Notes: generated from the sequence alone by a model not told the origin. Shown: positions 9,062 to 18,339, counted from the first letter of the stretch. The stretch: DNA of 64,000 nucleotides from Nitrososphaeria archaeon (GCA_027078545.1 JALWXN010000004.1:737100-801099), one strand, 5' to 3'. Program-made: numbers and translations.

Positions 9062-10533
9062 CCTATACTGAGTGCACCCATACCCTTCCTAGGGTCAGAG
9101 ACGAAGATGTTGTCCGGCGGGTCTATCTCCACGGCCTCGACATCCCCCATCTGTAGGCTCAGCCCCTTCCTATAGGGGCTTGGATACCTTGTCGAGGCGT
9201 TCACTATCGGCTTCCCCATCTCCCTAGCAGCCTCCACCGCCTCCTCCGTATATCTCGACGGCTCGTAGAGGAATGCATCCCTCCTAGCCTCGTAGTGGAT
9301 ACGCCTCCACTCAACAGAGGCTGGTAGGTCTAGCCCCCTGAATAGCCTGTTATATATTGTCTGGGCCACAGCAGTCACTATCCTCGTCCCACCCGAGGAT
9401 CCAAGGGCGAGTATCGGCGTCGACCCTTGATAGACTATTGTTGGGGACATGCTACTCCTCGGTCTCGCACGGGGTCTAAGCCTATTCCTATCGCCCCTTG
9501 TGGAGAAGTCGTGGAGCTCGTCATTCAGTATGACTCCCAGCTTCTTCGAGACTACTCCGGAGCCCATTACACACTCTATCGTAGTGGTTGATGAGACGAT
9601 CATCTCCCCATCATATACCGTGAACTGGGCCGTCTCATGGGGATACCCAAGGCCTATGTCGGGATCCTCGATCAACTCCCTCTCCCTATGGATCTCCACG
9701 AGTATGCTGGGCTTCGTCCGGGGATCATCACCCGTCCTGACCATCTCCTCTAGGAGCCTAGCCATAGAGTATCCACTACCCGGTGGGGGCGAGGTCGCTA
9801 TGCTATACCCACGTATCGAGGCTCTGTACGGCGTCCTCCACACTGGCCTATAGCTCTCCAGGTCTTCAAGGGTGATCACGCCCCCTAGAGATTCTAGCTC
9901 CGCCACTAGCTCCCTCGCCAAGCTCCCTGTATATAGGGACTCGAGGCCCTCCCTCGATACCCGTCTAAGAGTCTCTATGTATCGTGAGACCCGTAGAGGG
10001 CTACATATCCCGGGCGGCTCAGCCCCTACCCCCAGAATCCTACCCCCATGCCTCGCCAGCTTCTCCAGGTCCCTCCTATATGTCCTGAGGCTACCCTGTA
10101 GCAGTGGTGTCGCCCTTACCCCTCTCTCCAACGCCTCCACAACGGTCTCTATGATCCTGCTTAGTGGGATGGAGCCGTATCTCCTATGTAGCTCCTCCAG
10201 GCCACGCCCCATCCCAGGCACCGCTATGGAGTGGACACCCTCCATTAGTACTTGGTCAGGCTCGACAACCTCCAGGATCCTGGATGGGGCTGTCTCCCGA
10301 TAGTCTAGGAAGCGTGGCCCCGACCCATCATCTATCAGTGTGAAGCCCCCTCCCCCGAGGCCTGTCCAGCCAGGCTCATACGCCTCCATAGCCAGCTGAG
10401 CCGCTATGAAGGCGTCGAGAGCGTTTCCACCCATCCTTAGAATCTCTATCCCGAGCCTGGAGGACTCGTAGGAGAATGTGGATATCCCCATCCCACCGAT
10501 ACTCACCATATAGTGCCGAGAGCCATGTACCAT
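9058..10533 (-). CDS. Gamma-glutamyltransferase family protein, paralogue 1
   Basis: 491 residues with the GGT layout. An N-terminal GGNALDAFIAAQLAMEAYEP block leads to the autocleavage site at His-Glu before Thr301 (TAQFTVYD), the expected nucleophile of the small subunit. Then come TTTIECVMGSGVV, LNDELHDF and the GSSGGTRI region. The residues after the nucleophile (Ala-Gln-Phe) differ from the usual Thr-His-Phe/Tyr. No signal peptide is visible, so it is probably cytoplasmic. A second GGT gene lies 1 kb upstream on the same strand. Confidence 0.9.
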   Translation of the reverse strand: MVHGSRHYMVSIGGMGISTFSYESSRLGIEILRMGGNALDAFIAAQLAMEAYEPGWTGLGGGGFTLIDDGSGPRFLDYRETAPSRILEVVEPDQVLMEGVHSIAVPGMGRGLEELHRRYGSIPLSRIIETVVEALERGVRATPLLQGSLRTYRRDLEKLARHGGRILGVGAEPPGICSPLRVSRYIETLRRVSREGLESLYTGSLARELVAELESLGGVITLEDLESYRPVWRTPYRASIRGYSIATSPPPGSGYSMARLLEEMVRTGDDPRTKPSILVEIHRERELIEDPDIGLGYPHETAQFTVYDGEMIVSSTTTIECVMGSGVVSKKLGVILNDELHDFSTRGDRNRLRPRARPRSSMSPTIVYQGSTPILALGSSGGTRIVTAVAQTIYNRLFRGLDLPASVEWRRIHYEARRDAFLYEPSRYTEEAVEAAREMGKPIVNASTRYPSPYRKGLSLQMGDVEAVEIDPPDNIFVSDPRKGMGALSIG

Positions 10534-10574
10534 CGATACCTACCCAGATATCCAGACTAGGACAAACTAGTAGT

Positions 10575-10590
10575 AAAAAGGGTTTTTGGG
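10575..10590 (-). terminator. Candidate transcript end after the DUF4234-like gene
   Basis: On the minus strand the sequence just past the stop at 10607 reads CCCAAAAACCC followed by five T. T-runs of this kind terminate archaeal transcription. The short C/G repeats give no strong stem. Confidence 0.35.
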
Positions 10591-10606
10591 TCGAGGGCCT
10601 ACCCAG

Positions 10607-11431
10607 CTACTCTGTCTTAGCCTGTTTATTGACTAGCTCCTCCAGACCCGCGAGTAGGTCTGGCTCGATCTTGGCGTGGGCCATGAAATGCTCATTCGGG
10701 TCCTTGGCCAATGTATAGATCCAGTAGATCGTGAAGATACCAAAGGTGATTATCGAGAGTATCAGGTAGAGTATGGTGCTCCTCTCCTGGACGGGTACAT
10801 AGCTCCTGAGATCAATTGTCCTGACCCCCGCCTCCTCGAAGACCTTGTTAACCTCCTCTAGGATGCCCTGCTCATACTTGCTATGCCTGTAGAAGTCCTT
10901 GTTCAGGAAGTGGTAGACGTAGAAGGCTATTAGGCTTATCAGGAATACTAGGACCACCCAGAGTATGGCGCTCTTCTCACCTCCAACCTCGAACTGCATC
11001 TCCCTTACATATCTCCTCACAGCCTCGGCCCTCTCCTTGAAGCCGAGGTCATCAAGTATCTGGGCAACGTCCTCATACATCATCTGTGTCCTCTTAATGT
11101 GCTGGTTCCTCCTATCGATGAACTTGTATAGGACGTATAGCTGGATCACCAGTGCGACTAGGCCGAGCATCATGGCTAGCGTGGTCATTGCGAGGAATGC
11201 CGCGATCGCTGCACCCATCCCTGGGGGTACATCGCCATTGATTGTTGGGCCCATCGTTGCTCCTGGCATAACGACTAGTAGTGAGCCTACGGCTGCTAGG
11301 AATATGATACCTACCAATGCGCCTAGGATGGCTGGTAGTAGTGCTAGCCAGGTAGGTACTATCGCATCTGTATGTTGAGCCTCCCTGACGGCCCTCCTGA
11401 CGCCCTCAAGCGCTGCAAGTGCCTTGGACAT
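10607..11431 (-). CDS. Multi-pass membrane protein with C-terminal DUF4234-like segment
   Basis: 274 residues with about five hydrophobic segments: two near residues 28-55, one or two near 85-115, one near 157-175 and one near 220-242. The last segment (LYLILSIITFGIFTIYWIY) has the pattern of DUF4234, found in small prokaryotic membrane proteins of unknown role. A charged loop between the third and fourth segments is probably helical and cytosolic. It lies between the two gamma-glutamyltransferase paralogues on the same strand, with about 75 nt on each side, so it need not share their operon. Confidence 0.75.
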   Translation of the reverse strand: MSKALAALEGVRRAVREAQHTDAIVPTWLALLPAILGALVGIIFLAAVGSLLVVMPGATMGPTINGDVPPGMGAAIAAFLAMTTLAMMLGLVALVIQLYVLYKFIDRRNQHIKRTQMMYEDVAQILDDLGFKERAEAVRRYVREMQFEVGGEKSAILWVVLVFLISLIAFYVYHFLNKDFYRHSKYEQGILEEVNKVFEEAGVRTIDLRSYVPVQERSTILYLILSIITFGIFTIYWIYTLAKDPNEHFMAHAKIEPDLLAGLEELVNKQAKTE

Positions 11432-11506
11432 TGCATATATGTAGATAATATCAATGGCCTTATAAAGACTTGGATATCTTTAAATCGGGCCGTATATACT
11501 CCACAA

Positions 11507-12976
11507 CTATAGGGCCTGTGCAGTCCCGCCTCCCCTGGCGTCGGCGAATACCTCTATGTATCCGTCCCTACTTCTGAGTGCCTGGACTACGCCTACATAT
11601 GTCGCTGGGTAGGGAATCCTCTCCTCCCCAACCCCGATCTCGGTCTCAGAGACTATCCTCCTCTCACTCCCCCAGGACATCAGCATGGCCCTAGGCTCCA
11701 TAACGGCTCTCCCAATATCCATACCCCTGTCGACGATGTTGCTGAAGACCTGTGTATGGATCTGGGGCCTCAGGTCACCCCCTGCACAGCCGACTATGCC
11801 TAGGTCATCATCCCCACGGTATAGGAGTATCGAGAGTGTATGTAGCGGCCTCTTAAGTGGGGCTGGGCTGTTGGGATATCCAGGCTCTGGCCTGAAGCCT
11901 ATCAGCCTGTTCTGGAAGGGGATCTCAAGCGCGACCAGTCCGCTCCCGAAGGGGTGGAAGAGGCTCTGTATGAAGCCGAGCCTATTTCCGTATCGATCCG
12001 CCAGGGTGAAGAATGTCGTGTCGCCCCCGCCTAGCTTGAAGCTGGATATATGGCTCGACACATGCCTATCCTCGAGTAGGGTGTATGGGTTTATACTCAT
12101 GTGGTCGGAGTCGCCTATATAGTTGTCCCTATCGCTATAGGCATGGGCGGATGCCTCGAAGTATAGTCGCCACCAATCCCTATCCCTCTGCCTATTGTCG
12201 AGCTCGAGGATATCCATGAACCTGAGTATCTCCAGTGTCGTGACTCCCTGTGTGTTGGGTGGCAGCTCATACACCTCGTAGCCGTTGTACTCGATCTTCA
12301 TAGGCTCCATGGGCTCCCCACTATGCTCCTCCAGGTCCTGGGTAGATAGGTGTGCACCCTCCCTACCAAGCTCCTCCACGATCTCCTCGGCAACCCTTCC
12401 ACTGTAGAAGCCTTCCCATCCCTTCCTAGCTATCTGCCTCAAGACCCATGCATGCCTCCTCTGCCTCAGGAGCTGTGCCTCGCCTACCACTCCATATGTC
12501 CTCCTCCAGGACTCGTACTGGGAGAGCTCGTCCCAGAGCCTCTTGACCGCCGCTACGAGCTGTCTAGGCGGGTGGAAACCGTTCTCAGCGAGGGATATCG
12601 CTGGCTGGAGCAGCCTCTTCAGGTCTATGCTTCCATACTCCTCCCATATGTGGATCCATAGGTCTACCAGTCCGGGGACGGATATGGTTAGGCCGCCCCT
12701 CTTCGGTCTCTCCTCCATAAACTTATCCGCCGGGAAGTCTCTGGGGGCCCTCCCAGAGCCGTTATAGGCAACTATCTCCCCATTGGATAGCTGGCCCAGT
12801 ATGAAGCCGTCCCCACCAAGGCCCCCGGTGTGGGGGATCACGAGTGAGAGTACGGCGCTAGTGGCTACTGCCGCGTCGAAGACGTTTCCACCCTCCTTGA
12901 GAACCTCGAGACCGATGTGGGTAGCTATGTGTATCCTAGTGGCTATCCCGTAGCTACCGACGGCTGGGAACCACAT
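11507..12976 (-). CDS. Gamma-glutamyltransferase family protein, paralogue 2
   Basis: 489 residues. It opens with the family block GGNVFDAAVATSAVLSLVIPHTGGLGGDGF, continues through PNTQGVTTLEILRF, and has the autocleavage site before Thr320 (DTTFFTLAD), keeping the nucleophile and the following Thr. Later come GSGLVALEIPFQNR and the GCAGGDLRPQIH substrate-loop region. Sequence divergence from paralogue 1 is large, so they are not a recent duplication. It probably acts on gamma-glutamyl peptides or as an acylase-like member. It follows a RAM-domain regulator gene by 9 nt. Confidence 0.92.
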   Translation of the reverse strand: MWFPAVGSYGIATRIHIATHIGLEVLKEGGNVFDAAVATSAVLSLVIPHTGGLGGDGFILGQLSNGEIVAYNGSGRAPRDFPADKFMEERPKRGGLTISVPGLVDLWIHIWEEYGSIDLKRLLQPAISLAENGFHPPRQLVAAVKRLWDELSQYESWRRTYGVVGEAQLLRQRRHAWVLRQIARKGWEGFYSGRVAEEIVEELGREGAHLSTQDLEEHSGEPMEPMKIEYNGYEVYELPPNTQGVTTLEILRFMDILELDNRQRDRDWWRLYFEASAHAYSDRDNYIGDSDHMSINPYTLLEDRHVSSHISSFKLGGGDTTFFTLADRYGNRLGFIQSLFHPFGSGLVALEIPFQNRLIGFRPEPGYPNSPAPLKRPLHTLSILLYRGDDDLGIVGCAGGDLRPQIHTQVFSNIVDRGMDIGRAVMEPRAMLMSWGSERRIVSETEIGVGEERIPYPATYVGVVQALRSRDGYIEVFADARGGGTAQAL

Positions 12977-12985
12977 CTCAGATAA

Positions 12986-13216
12986 CTACTCCGAGACAGC
13001 TACGAATGTGAGTGTACCCCTGACGCCCGGTAGGCCCTGTAGCTTCTGACCAACGATCTCTGCGATCTTCTCAGGCTTCTCAACCTCCATACATGCTATG
13101 ATGTCCCACTCACCGGTTATGGCGTATGCCTCGAGCACGTTTGGGACGTTCTTGACCTCGTTGAGGACGTCGAAGAGCCTACCTACATCCACCTTTAGCA
13201 GGACGAAGGCCTTCAT
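12986..13216 (-). CDS. Stand-alone Lrp/AsnC ligand-binding (RAM/SAM) domain protein
   Basis: 76 residues forming only the alpha/beta ligand-binding half of Lrp/AsnC regulators: KAFVLLKVDVGRLFDVLNEV, then GEWDIIACMEV, then a closing strand. There is no DNA-binding helix-turn-helix. Such SraA/RAM proteins bind amino acids and may pair with full-length Lrp regulators. It sits 9 nt upstream of the second gamma-glutamyltransferase, so it could sense the amino-acid product or substrate of that enzyme (inference). Confidence 0.9.
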   Translation of the reverse strand: MKAFVLLKVDVGRLFDVLNEVKNVPNVLEAYAITGEWDIIACMEVEKPEKIAEIVGQKLQGLPGVRGTLTFVAVSE

Positions 13217-13249
13217 GATAAAAAGTATTGTGGCCCGGGAGTATATATC

Positions 13250-13675
13250 CTACTTGACGACCTCCTTAACAGTCTCTATACTCTCCTCCACCTTCCGGCC
13301 AGGCTCGTCGAAGAGGACTACTACCCCCTCAGACATGAAGAACTGGTAGCTCGTCTGGCATGCTCCTCCACATAGCACTACATCTACGTCGGGCAGGACA
13401 TTCTCCTTCAGCCAGTTATACTTGGGTATCCCGTGTAGGGGTATGTTGAGCTCGTTCAGCATCTCCATAGCCTCGTGTGGATTGTCAAAGTCGGGTAGCT
13501 TGCCCAGGGGGTTCTCCCTCTCCTCCAAGAACTTCACCTCACCCTTCTCAGGGTCGAAGGCGTAGATCCTGAACTTCTTGGCATGTGCGAAGTGTCCACC
13601 GAAGATGGTCTCGCCATCGTTTGTAGCCACCGCTATCTTCAACATACCGGGTTTCACCAAACGTCTATACCTCAT
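13250..13675 (-). CDS. NifX/NifB-type dinitrogenase iron-molybdenum cofactor-binding domain protein
   Basis: 141 residues from an ATG that lies about 30 nt downstream of a TATA-like box, supporting a leaderless start; an internal ATG at 13645 would begin at the conserved LKIAVATNDG. The RNase-H-like NifX fold is shown by IAVATNDGETIFGGHFAHA at the N-terminus and DVDVVLCGGACQTSYQFF later. In most family members the region after the strand holds the cofactor-binding loop. In archaea without nitrogenase these proteins are thought to handle Fe-S or Mo clusters. No nif gene is nearby. Confidence 0.88.
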   Translation of the reverse strand: MRYRRLVKPGMLKIAVATNDGETIFGGHFAHAKKFRIYAFDPEKGEVKFLEERENPLGKLPDFDNPHEAMEMLNELNIPLHGIPKYNWLKENVLPDVDVVLCGGACQTSYQFFMSEGVVVLFDEPGRKVEESIETVKEVVK

Positions 13676-13699
13676 GGGGGAATTATTGGAGGAGGTATC

Positions 13700-13712
13700 A
13701 ACTCTTTATATT
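13700..13712 (-). promoter_or_regulatory. TATA-like promoter of the NifX-type gene
   Basis: The minus-strand sequence TATAAAGAG is centred about 30 nt upstream of the ATG at 13675. This is the distance expected for a leaderless archaeal transcript. Confidence 0.5.
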
Positions 13713-13757
13713 CTAGACATGGCTGTATATACCTATATAGGCCGTGGATAGGCCCCG

Positions 13758-14657
13758 ATGAGTATGGGCCCAAGGGGCCTTGGAAGTGGTTCGATGACTG
13801 GGCTGGAGAGACATGTATTCATACTTAGGCCCGAGCCGCCCTATGAGGTGAGGAGGTTCTTCGAGAGGCTTGGACGTGGACCGTATCCACATCTATACAT
13901 GGAGGATCCCCCACGTGTCACGAGGCTCTTCGACACTGGTGAGGAGCATGTCCCAGTCAGGATTTTCCTTAGGGGTGATAAGTGGCGTCCGGAGCTGAGG
14001 ATAGAGATATATGCTGATGACTTCCCGGTTGTGAGGAGGGTCCTCCCACTCGTGAAGAGGTTCCTCAGCATGGACATCGACTATCGTGGATTCATCAGGG
14101 CCTGTATCGACCATGAGGGTATCCGGGGCCTACTTATGAGGCGTATGGGTGAGAGGCCGGCTGGCCACTACTCAAGGGTCGAAGCATTCATGGAGGCGGT
14201 TATAATCAGTGGTGGAAGGTTCAGGCCGGATTATAAGGGGCTGAGGAGGTTCATAGAGGCCTTTGGACGGCATCTCGAGGTCGATGGCGAGGAGTACTGG
14301 GGCTATCCCAGTAGGGAGGATATCCGCTCCACCCCGGTGGATGAGCTTAGGAGGGTTCTGCACAGCAGGGTGAGGGCCTGGGCAGTCAAGGAGGTATGCT
14401 GCTCCGAGGAGGGTGGGGAGGATGAGGTGTTTGGAGTGGGTAGCGTGGCTAGGGACTATGCATTCTCCCGGCTTAGCGGTATCGGCTGCACCGATACAGA
14501 TGCGGCTAAGCTCCTAGCCAAGACCGACTGGGCTGGTGAGGCGGGTATAACCCGGGAGGAGCTCGAGTCCTTCCTCCTCCATAGCCGTGAGTACTGTGGC
14601 CTCCTATACTACCTAGTAATGTCTGAGCATATGGATAATCATCCCCCTACCCGTTGA
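13758..14657 (+). CDS. Divergent AlkA-like HhH-GPD DNA glycosylase homologue
   Basis: 299 residues. The middle reads like AlkA: a cap helix region (DYRGFIRACIDHEGIRGLL), then FIEAFGRHLEVDG, a W/YGYPSREDI match to the usual FGFPTPE segment, and DELRRVLHSRVRAWAVKEVC. It then has a helix-hairpin-helix core LSGIGCTDTDAAKLLAKTDW. The canonical catalytic aspartate downstream of the hairpin is not obvious, and the sequence after GIG is unlike the usual GxWTA. It may remove alkylated bases or only bind DNA. In-frame starts at 13758, 13764 and 13794 are possible. It overlaps the convergent amidohydrolase by 19 nt. Confidence 0.6.
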   Translation: MSMGPRGLGSGSMTGLERHVFILRPEPPYEVRRFFERLGRGPYPHLYMEDPPRVTRLFDTGEEHVPVRIFLRGDKWRPELRIEIYADDFPVVRRVLPLVKRFLSMDIDYRGFIRACIDHEGIRGLLMRRMGERPAGHYSRVEAFMEAVIISGGRFRPDYKGLRRFIEAFGRHLEVDGEEYWGYPSREDIRSTPVDELRRVLHSRVRAWAVKEVCCSEEGGEDEVFGVGSVARDYAFSRLSGIGCTDTDAAKLLAKTDWAGEAGITREELESFLLHSREYCGLLYYLVMSEHMDNHPPTR

Positions 14658-16207
14658 TACATCATCAGCCCGTCGACAAAGGTGGCTACCACCCTGGTAT
14701 CGAGGATATCCCTACCGGATAGCCTCTCCACCTCCCTGTCGAGGAGGACTGCGTCGAACCTCTTACCCCTCTCCAGCGTCCCTATCAACTCCTCGTCATG
14801 GGAGAGTTTGGCCGCCTCCTCGGTATAGTATTTGAGGGCCTCAACCGTGCCTAGACACTCGTCAGGCGTGAGTAGCCCTAGTGGGACATTATCGCCACGT
14901 CCCCTCGTCACTGCCGCGTAGACCCCCATGACTGGGTCGGGTATCTCGACTGGGCAGTCGCTCCCGAAGCCCATTAGTACACCCCTCCTGGCCAGAGTGC
15001 CTAGTGGATATGTGTATCTGGCACGCCTCTCGCCGAGCCTATCCACCACCCATGTGTCTGATGTTATGAACTGGGGCTGGGTAGAGACCGCTATACCCAG
15101 ATCCACGATCTTATCAATCAGGTCGGGCCTAAGGACCGATGCGTGCTCGATCCTATCCCTCCTACGCCTAACCTCCTCACCGATCTCCTCCCCATATGCC
15201 TTGATAATGTTCTCGATAGCCGCGTCTCCGATGCCGTGGATAGCGAGTTGAAAACCGTGTGTAAACGATGCCTTTACCACCCTGCGTAGCTCTTCAAAGG
15301 GGACTATCAATACTCCCCTCGTGGACGGGTCGTCGCTATAGGGCTGGCTTAGGTAGGCGGTCCTCCCACCCAGACTGCCATCCGTGATTATCTTGATCCC
15401 CATGAATCGGAGCCTCTCATCGCCATCACCCCTCCTAAAACCCTTCTCTACAAGCCAGTCCAGGTATCGATAGTCGAAGTAGACCCTAACCCTCATCCTG
15501 AGCCTACCCATCCGATTAAGCTTCTCAAGCACCATCAACTCCTCCGGCGTGGCCGATACGAGGTGGGCAGTAGTGACACCCCTGGAGAGCATGTCCTCAA
15601 TACCAGCCTCAGCCGCCTTCATCAACATCTCCTCATCGGGCTGGGGGAGTATCTTCTCTATAAGCTCCATCGCCCGCTCCCTAAGTATCCCGGTAGGCTC
15701 ACCAGTCTCGTCCCTATCTATGGCTCCGCCCTCGGGGTCCGGGGTATCCCTATCTATCCCCGCCAGCTCAAGGGCCTTGCTGTTGGCCGCCGCTATGTGG
15801 CCACATACCCTCTTGATGTAGATAGGCACCTCTCTAGATACCTGGTCGAGGACGTCCCTAGTTGGGTACCTCCTCTCCACCATCTTGTCCTGGTCCCACC
15901 CCCTCCCCAGGAGCCAGCCCATGTATAGCCTGTCCAGCCCAGCCCTGAGCCTCTCTACTAGCTCATCTAGGCTCTCCACCCCTCGGAGATCGACGGTGAA
16001 TAGGCTTAGGCCATATCTCACAAGGTGGGTGTGGCAGTCTATGAAGCCTGGGTATAGGTGGCCCCCCTCAATATTGATGTACTCGTCGGCCTCAGGTAGG
16101 GGGCCCACGCCATAGTCCCTAACCACCCCATCCTCAACGAGTATCCACTCTGCCTTCTCGCCTCCAGGCCTGATGTGTATAACGCCTCCGTAGAAGACCC
16201 TCCTCAT
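14639..16207 (-). CDS. Amidohydrolase family 3 protein (YtcJ-like)
   Basis: 522 residues. The N-terminal beta-sandwich leads to GFIDCHTHLVRYG, which holds the first metal-binding HxH (residues about 59-61). The barrel then shows DGSLGGRTAYLSQPYSD, AIHGIGDAAIENIIKAY and RIEHASVLRPD, and ends with GSDCPVEIPDPVMGV, the terminal Asp. This order matches the YtcJ/amidohydrolase-3 group of metal-dependent hydrolases acting on C-N bonds. The substrate cannot be fixed. No signal peptide is seen. Confidence 0.9.
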   Translation of the reverse strand: MRRVFYGGVIHIRPGGEKAEWILVEDGVVRDYGVGPLPEADEYINIEGGHLYPGFIDCHTHLVRYGLSLFTVDLRGVESLDELVERLRAGLDRLYMGWLLGRGWDQDKMVERRYPTRDVLDQVSREVPIYIKRVCGHIAAANSKALELAGIDRDTPDPEGGAIDRDETGEPTGILRERAMELIEKILPQPDEEMLMKAAEAGIEDMLSRGVTTAHLVSATPEELMVLEKLNRMGRLRMRVRVYFDYRYLDWLVEKGFRRGDGDERLRFMGIKIITDGSLGGRTAYLSQPYSDDPSTRGVLIVPFEELRRVVKASFTHGFQLAIHGIGDAAIENIIKAYGEEIGEEVRRRRDRIEHASVLRPDLIDKIVDLGIAVSTQPQFITSDTWVVDRLGERRARYTYPLGTLARRGVLMGFGSDCPVEIPDPVMGVYAAVTRGRGDNVPLGLLTPDECLGTVEALKYYTEEAAKLSHDEELIGTLERGKRFDAVLLDREVERLSGRDILDTRVVATFVDGLMMYQRVGG

Positions 16208-16264
16208 GATACAGAGTATTCCCGGGGGAGACTCATATTTCGGAGGTGATGGGATATATTCACT

Positions 16265-17524
16265 ATGCGTTGTGAGCCGAACAACATCGATACAGAGCTC
16301 AGGGTGGTGGATGGGTCACTAGAATTATCGGGGAAGCCTGTAGAGAGCATCGTTGATGAGACTCCTACATACATCTACTCAATGGCTGTCTTGGAGAAGA
16401 ATGTCGAGGCCCTCCGGGAGATATGTATGGAGGCCGATGTAGAGCCTTTCTACGCCGTGAAGGCGATGTCACACCCAGCCATCCTCGAGAGGCTTGTGGA
16501 ACTAGGGATGGGGCTGGAGACCGTATCAATGGGAGAGGTGGAGAAGGCCCTAGCCACGGGAATAGATCCTAAGAGAATAATCTACAACGGGATCGGGAAG
16601 AACAGATGGGTGGTTAAGAATCTACTCGATATGGGTATCGGGATAGTAAACCTGGACAGTGAGTATGAGTTCAGGGAGGTTGTGGAGCTGGGATCTGTCG
16701 ACTGGAGCAGGATAGGTGTCAGGCTCAACATGGATATTTCTAAGCAGGTCCTCGACACGGCATCGAGGACCTCCAAGTTCGGTGTAGAGCCAAAGATCCT
16801 CTACAGACTCCTAGAGAGGCATGGTGTCAAGGAGATCGGGATACATATCCATCTCGGAAGCCAGATAAGCGAGAGGAGCCTCCTTAGACGCTACATGGAG
16901 GCCATCGAGAGAGTCCTCAAAGGCCTCGAGTCACGGGGGGTCAGGCTAAGCTTCCTAGACATAGGGGGTGGGCTCCCCAAGAACTACCTGTGGAGCCCCG
17001 TCACCCTGCCTCATACCGGGCTGGACACCAAACTATTCTCACCAGAGATCTGTATGCATGCCTATAGAGGATTCCTCATGAGGATAAGGAGGCTGGTTGG
17101 GGAGGCCCCCCTCTACATAGAGCCTGGCAGATACGTGGTTGGTGACGCGGGTATCCTGGCCACGAGGGTGGTCGGGATGAAGGAGCGGCTCGACGGGACT
17201 AGGTGGCTCATACTCGACGCTGGCTTCACCCACCTCCTCAGCGGGGCGCTCTATAAATGGTACTTCCCACTGGTGAACGCCACTAGGATAGGGGATCCTC
17301 ACGACACACCCTATAGGGTCTCCGGGCCGCTATGCGACTCTGACGACGTCTTCCATGACTATGAGGGTGAGAAGATGGGTAGGCCTAGGCTACCAAGGTA
17401 TAGATACCTGCCTGGAGAAACATCGGTGGGCGACCTACTCGTATTCCTCCATGTGGGGGCGTATAACTATGAGGAGGCCTCTGAGTACAACTCCATACCA
17501 AGGCCTAGGGCCGTCTTCGTCTAG
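16265..17524 (+). CDS. lysA: Diaminopimelate decarboxylase
   Basis: 419 residues of the fold-III PLP decarboxylase family. Lys66 in FYAVKAMSH is the Schiff-base lysine. It is followed by GMGLETVSMGEVEKAL, the HLGSQI strand, the phosphate-binding LDIGGGLP and EPGRYVV. The dimer-interface motif CDSDDVF supplies the partner-site Cys/Asp, and the C-terminal block is DLLVFLHVGAYNYEEASEYN. It makes L-lysine from meso-diaminopimelate; related substrates cannot be excluded. A near-perfect ribosome site (GGAGGTGAT, 16242-16250) lies 14 nt before the ATG, farther than usual. A TATA-like box near 16231 would instead give a leaderless start. Confidence 0.88.
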   Translation: MRCEPNNIDTELRVVDGSLELSGKPVESIVDETPTYIYSMAVLEKNVEALREICMEADVEPFYAVKAMSHPAILERLVELGMGLETVSMGEVEKALATGIDPKRIIYNGIGKNRWVVKNLLDMGIGIVNLDSEYEFREVVELGSVDWSRIGVRLNMDISKQVLDTASRTSKFGVEPKILYRLLERHGVKEIGIHIHLGSQISERSLLRRYMEAIERVLKGLESRGVRLSFLDIGGGLPKNYLWSPVTLPHTGLDTKLFSPEICMHAYRGFLMRIRRLVGEAPLYIEPGRYVVGDAGILATRVVGMKERLDGTRWLILDAGFTHLLSGALYKWYFPLVNATRIGDPHDTPYRVSGPLCDSDDVFHDYEGEKMGRPRLPRYRYLPGETSVGDLLVFLHVGAYNYEEASEYNSIPRPRAVFV

Positions 17525-18237
17525 ACTATTCCGAGGTACATCTTACCGAAGTCTGGATGGTTCAACAGCTCCTTGGCGTCACCCTCATACCTGACGCTCC
17601 CAGAGACTAGGAGGTAGGCCTTCTCAGCTATCTCTAGGGCCAGCTTTACGATCTGCTCAACAATCACGATAGTTACACCGAGCTCATCCCTAAGCCTCTT
17701 AACCTCACTGACCACCTTCCTAGCCAGTATTGGAGCTAGGTTGGCGCTGGGCTCGTCGAAGAGCATGACGTCCGGGTCCCTTATCAGGGCCATCCCCATA
17801 GCGACCATCTGCCTCTCCCCACCGCTTAGCCTACCCACCTTTCTATCGAGGTAGTCCTTCAGGACTGGGAAGAACTCGAGGACCCACTCCATCCTCTCCT
17901 CGATCTCGTCGGGTGGGAGTGTATAGCCCGCCAGCCTAAGGTTCTCCCTCACGGTGAGTGTTGTGAAGACGTTGCCGACCTGTGGGAGGTAGGCTATCCC
18001 CTGCTTAGATACGTAGTGTGGAGGCTTCCCAGTTATGTCGCGGCCCTTGTAGAGGATCTTCCCGTTATAGACATTGGTGAAGCCCATGATCGTCTTGAGC
18101 AGTGTAGACTTCCCACTACCATTGGGGCCGACGATAGCCGTTATACCCTTCTCCTCGAAGGTGGCGTTGACCCCAAAGAGTATCTGGAGCTTCCCATAGC
18201 CAGCATCCACATTCCTGACCTCGAGTATACTGCTCAA
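17521..18237 (-). CDS. livF: Branched-chain amino-acid ABC transporter ATP-binding protein LivF
   Basis: 238 residues, starting at TTG 18237 behind a GAGGGGT-like ribosome site. Walker A is GPNGSGKST, the signature is LSGGERQMVAMGMAL and Walker B is VMLFDEPSANLAP. AGYGKLQILFGV at the N-terminus and the APILARKV segment after Walker B are characteristic of LivF. It should pair with LivG. Its partner genes livMH and livJG lie 12-17 kb away in this window, so the transporter genes are split. It shares CTAG with the stop of lysA. Confidence 0.92.
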   Translation of the reverse strand: MSSILEVRNVDAGYGKLQILFGVNATFEEKGITAIVGPNGSGKSTLLKTIMGFTNVYNGKILYKGRDITGKPPHYVSKQGIAYLPQVGNVFTTLTVRENLRLAGYTLPPDEIEERMEWVLEFFPVLKDYLDRKVGRLSGGERQMVAMGMALIRDPDVMLFDEPSANLAPILARKVVSEVKRLRDELGVTIVIVEQIVKLALEIAEKAYLLVSGSVRYEGDAKELLNHPDFGKMYLGIV

Positions 18238-18339
18238 GCCGGACCCCTCAAAACAATATGCTTATCCCCCATCAGTATATATTCTCTAGATTGGGGAGAT
18301 ACACATAGTTTTTTAGGGGTCTAAATACAATCTATTTTC

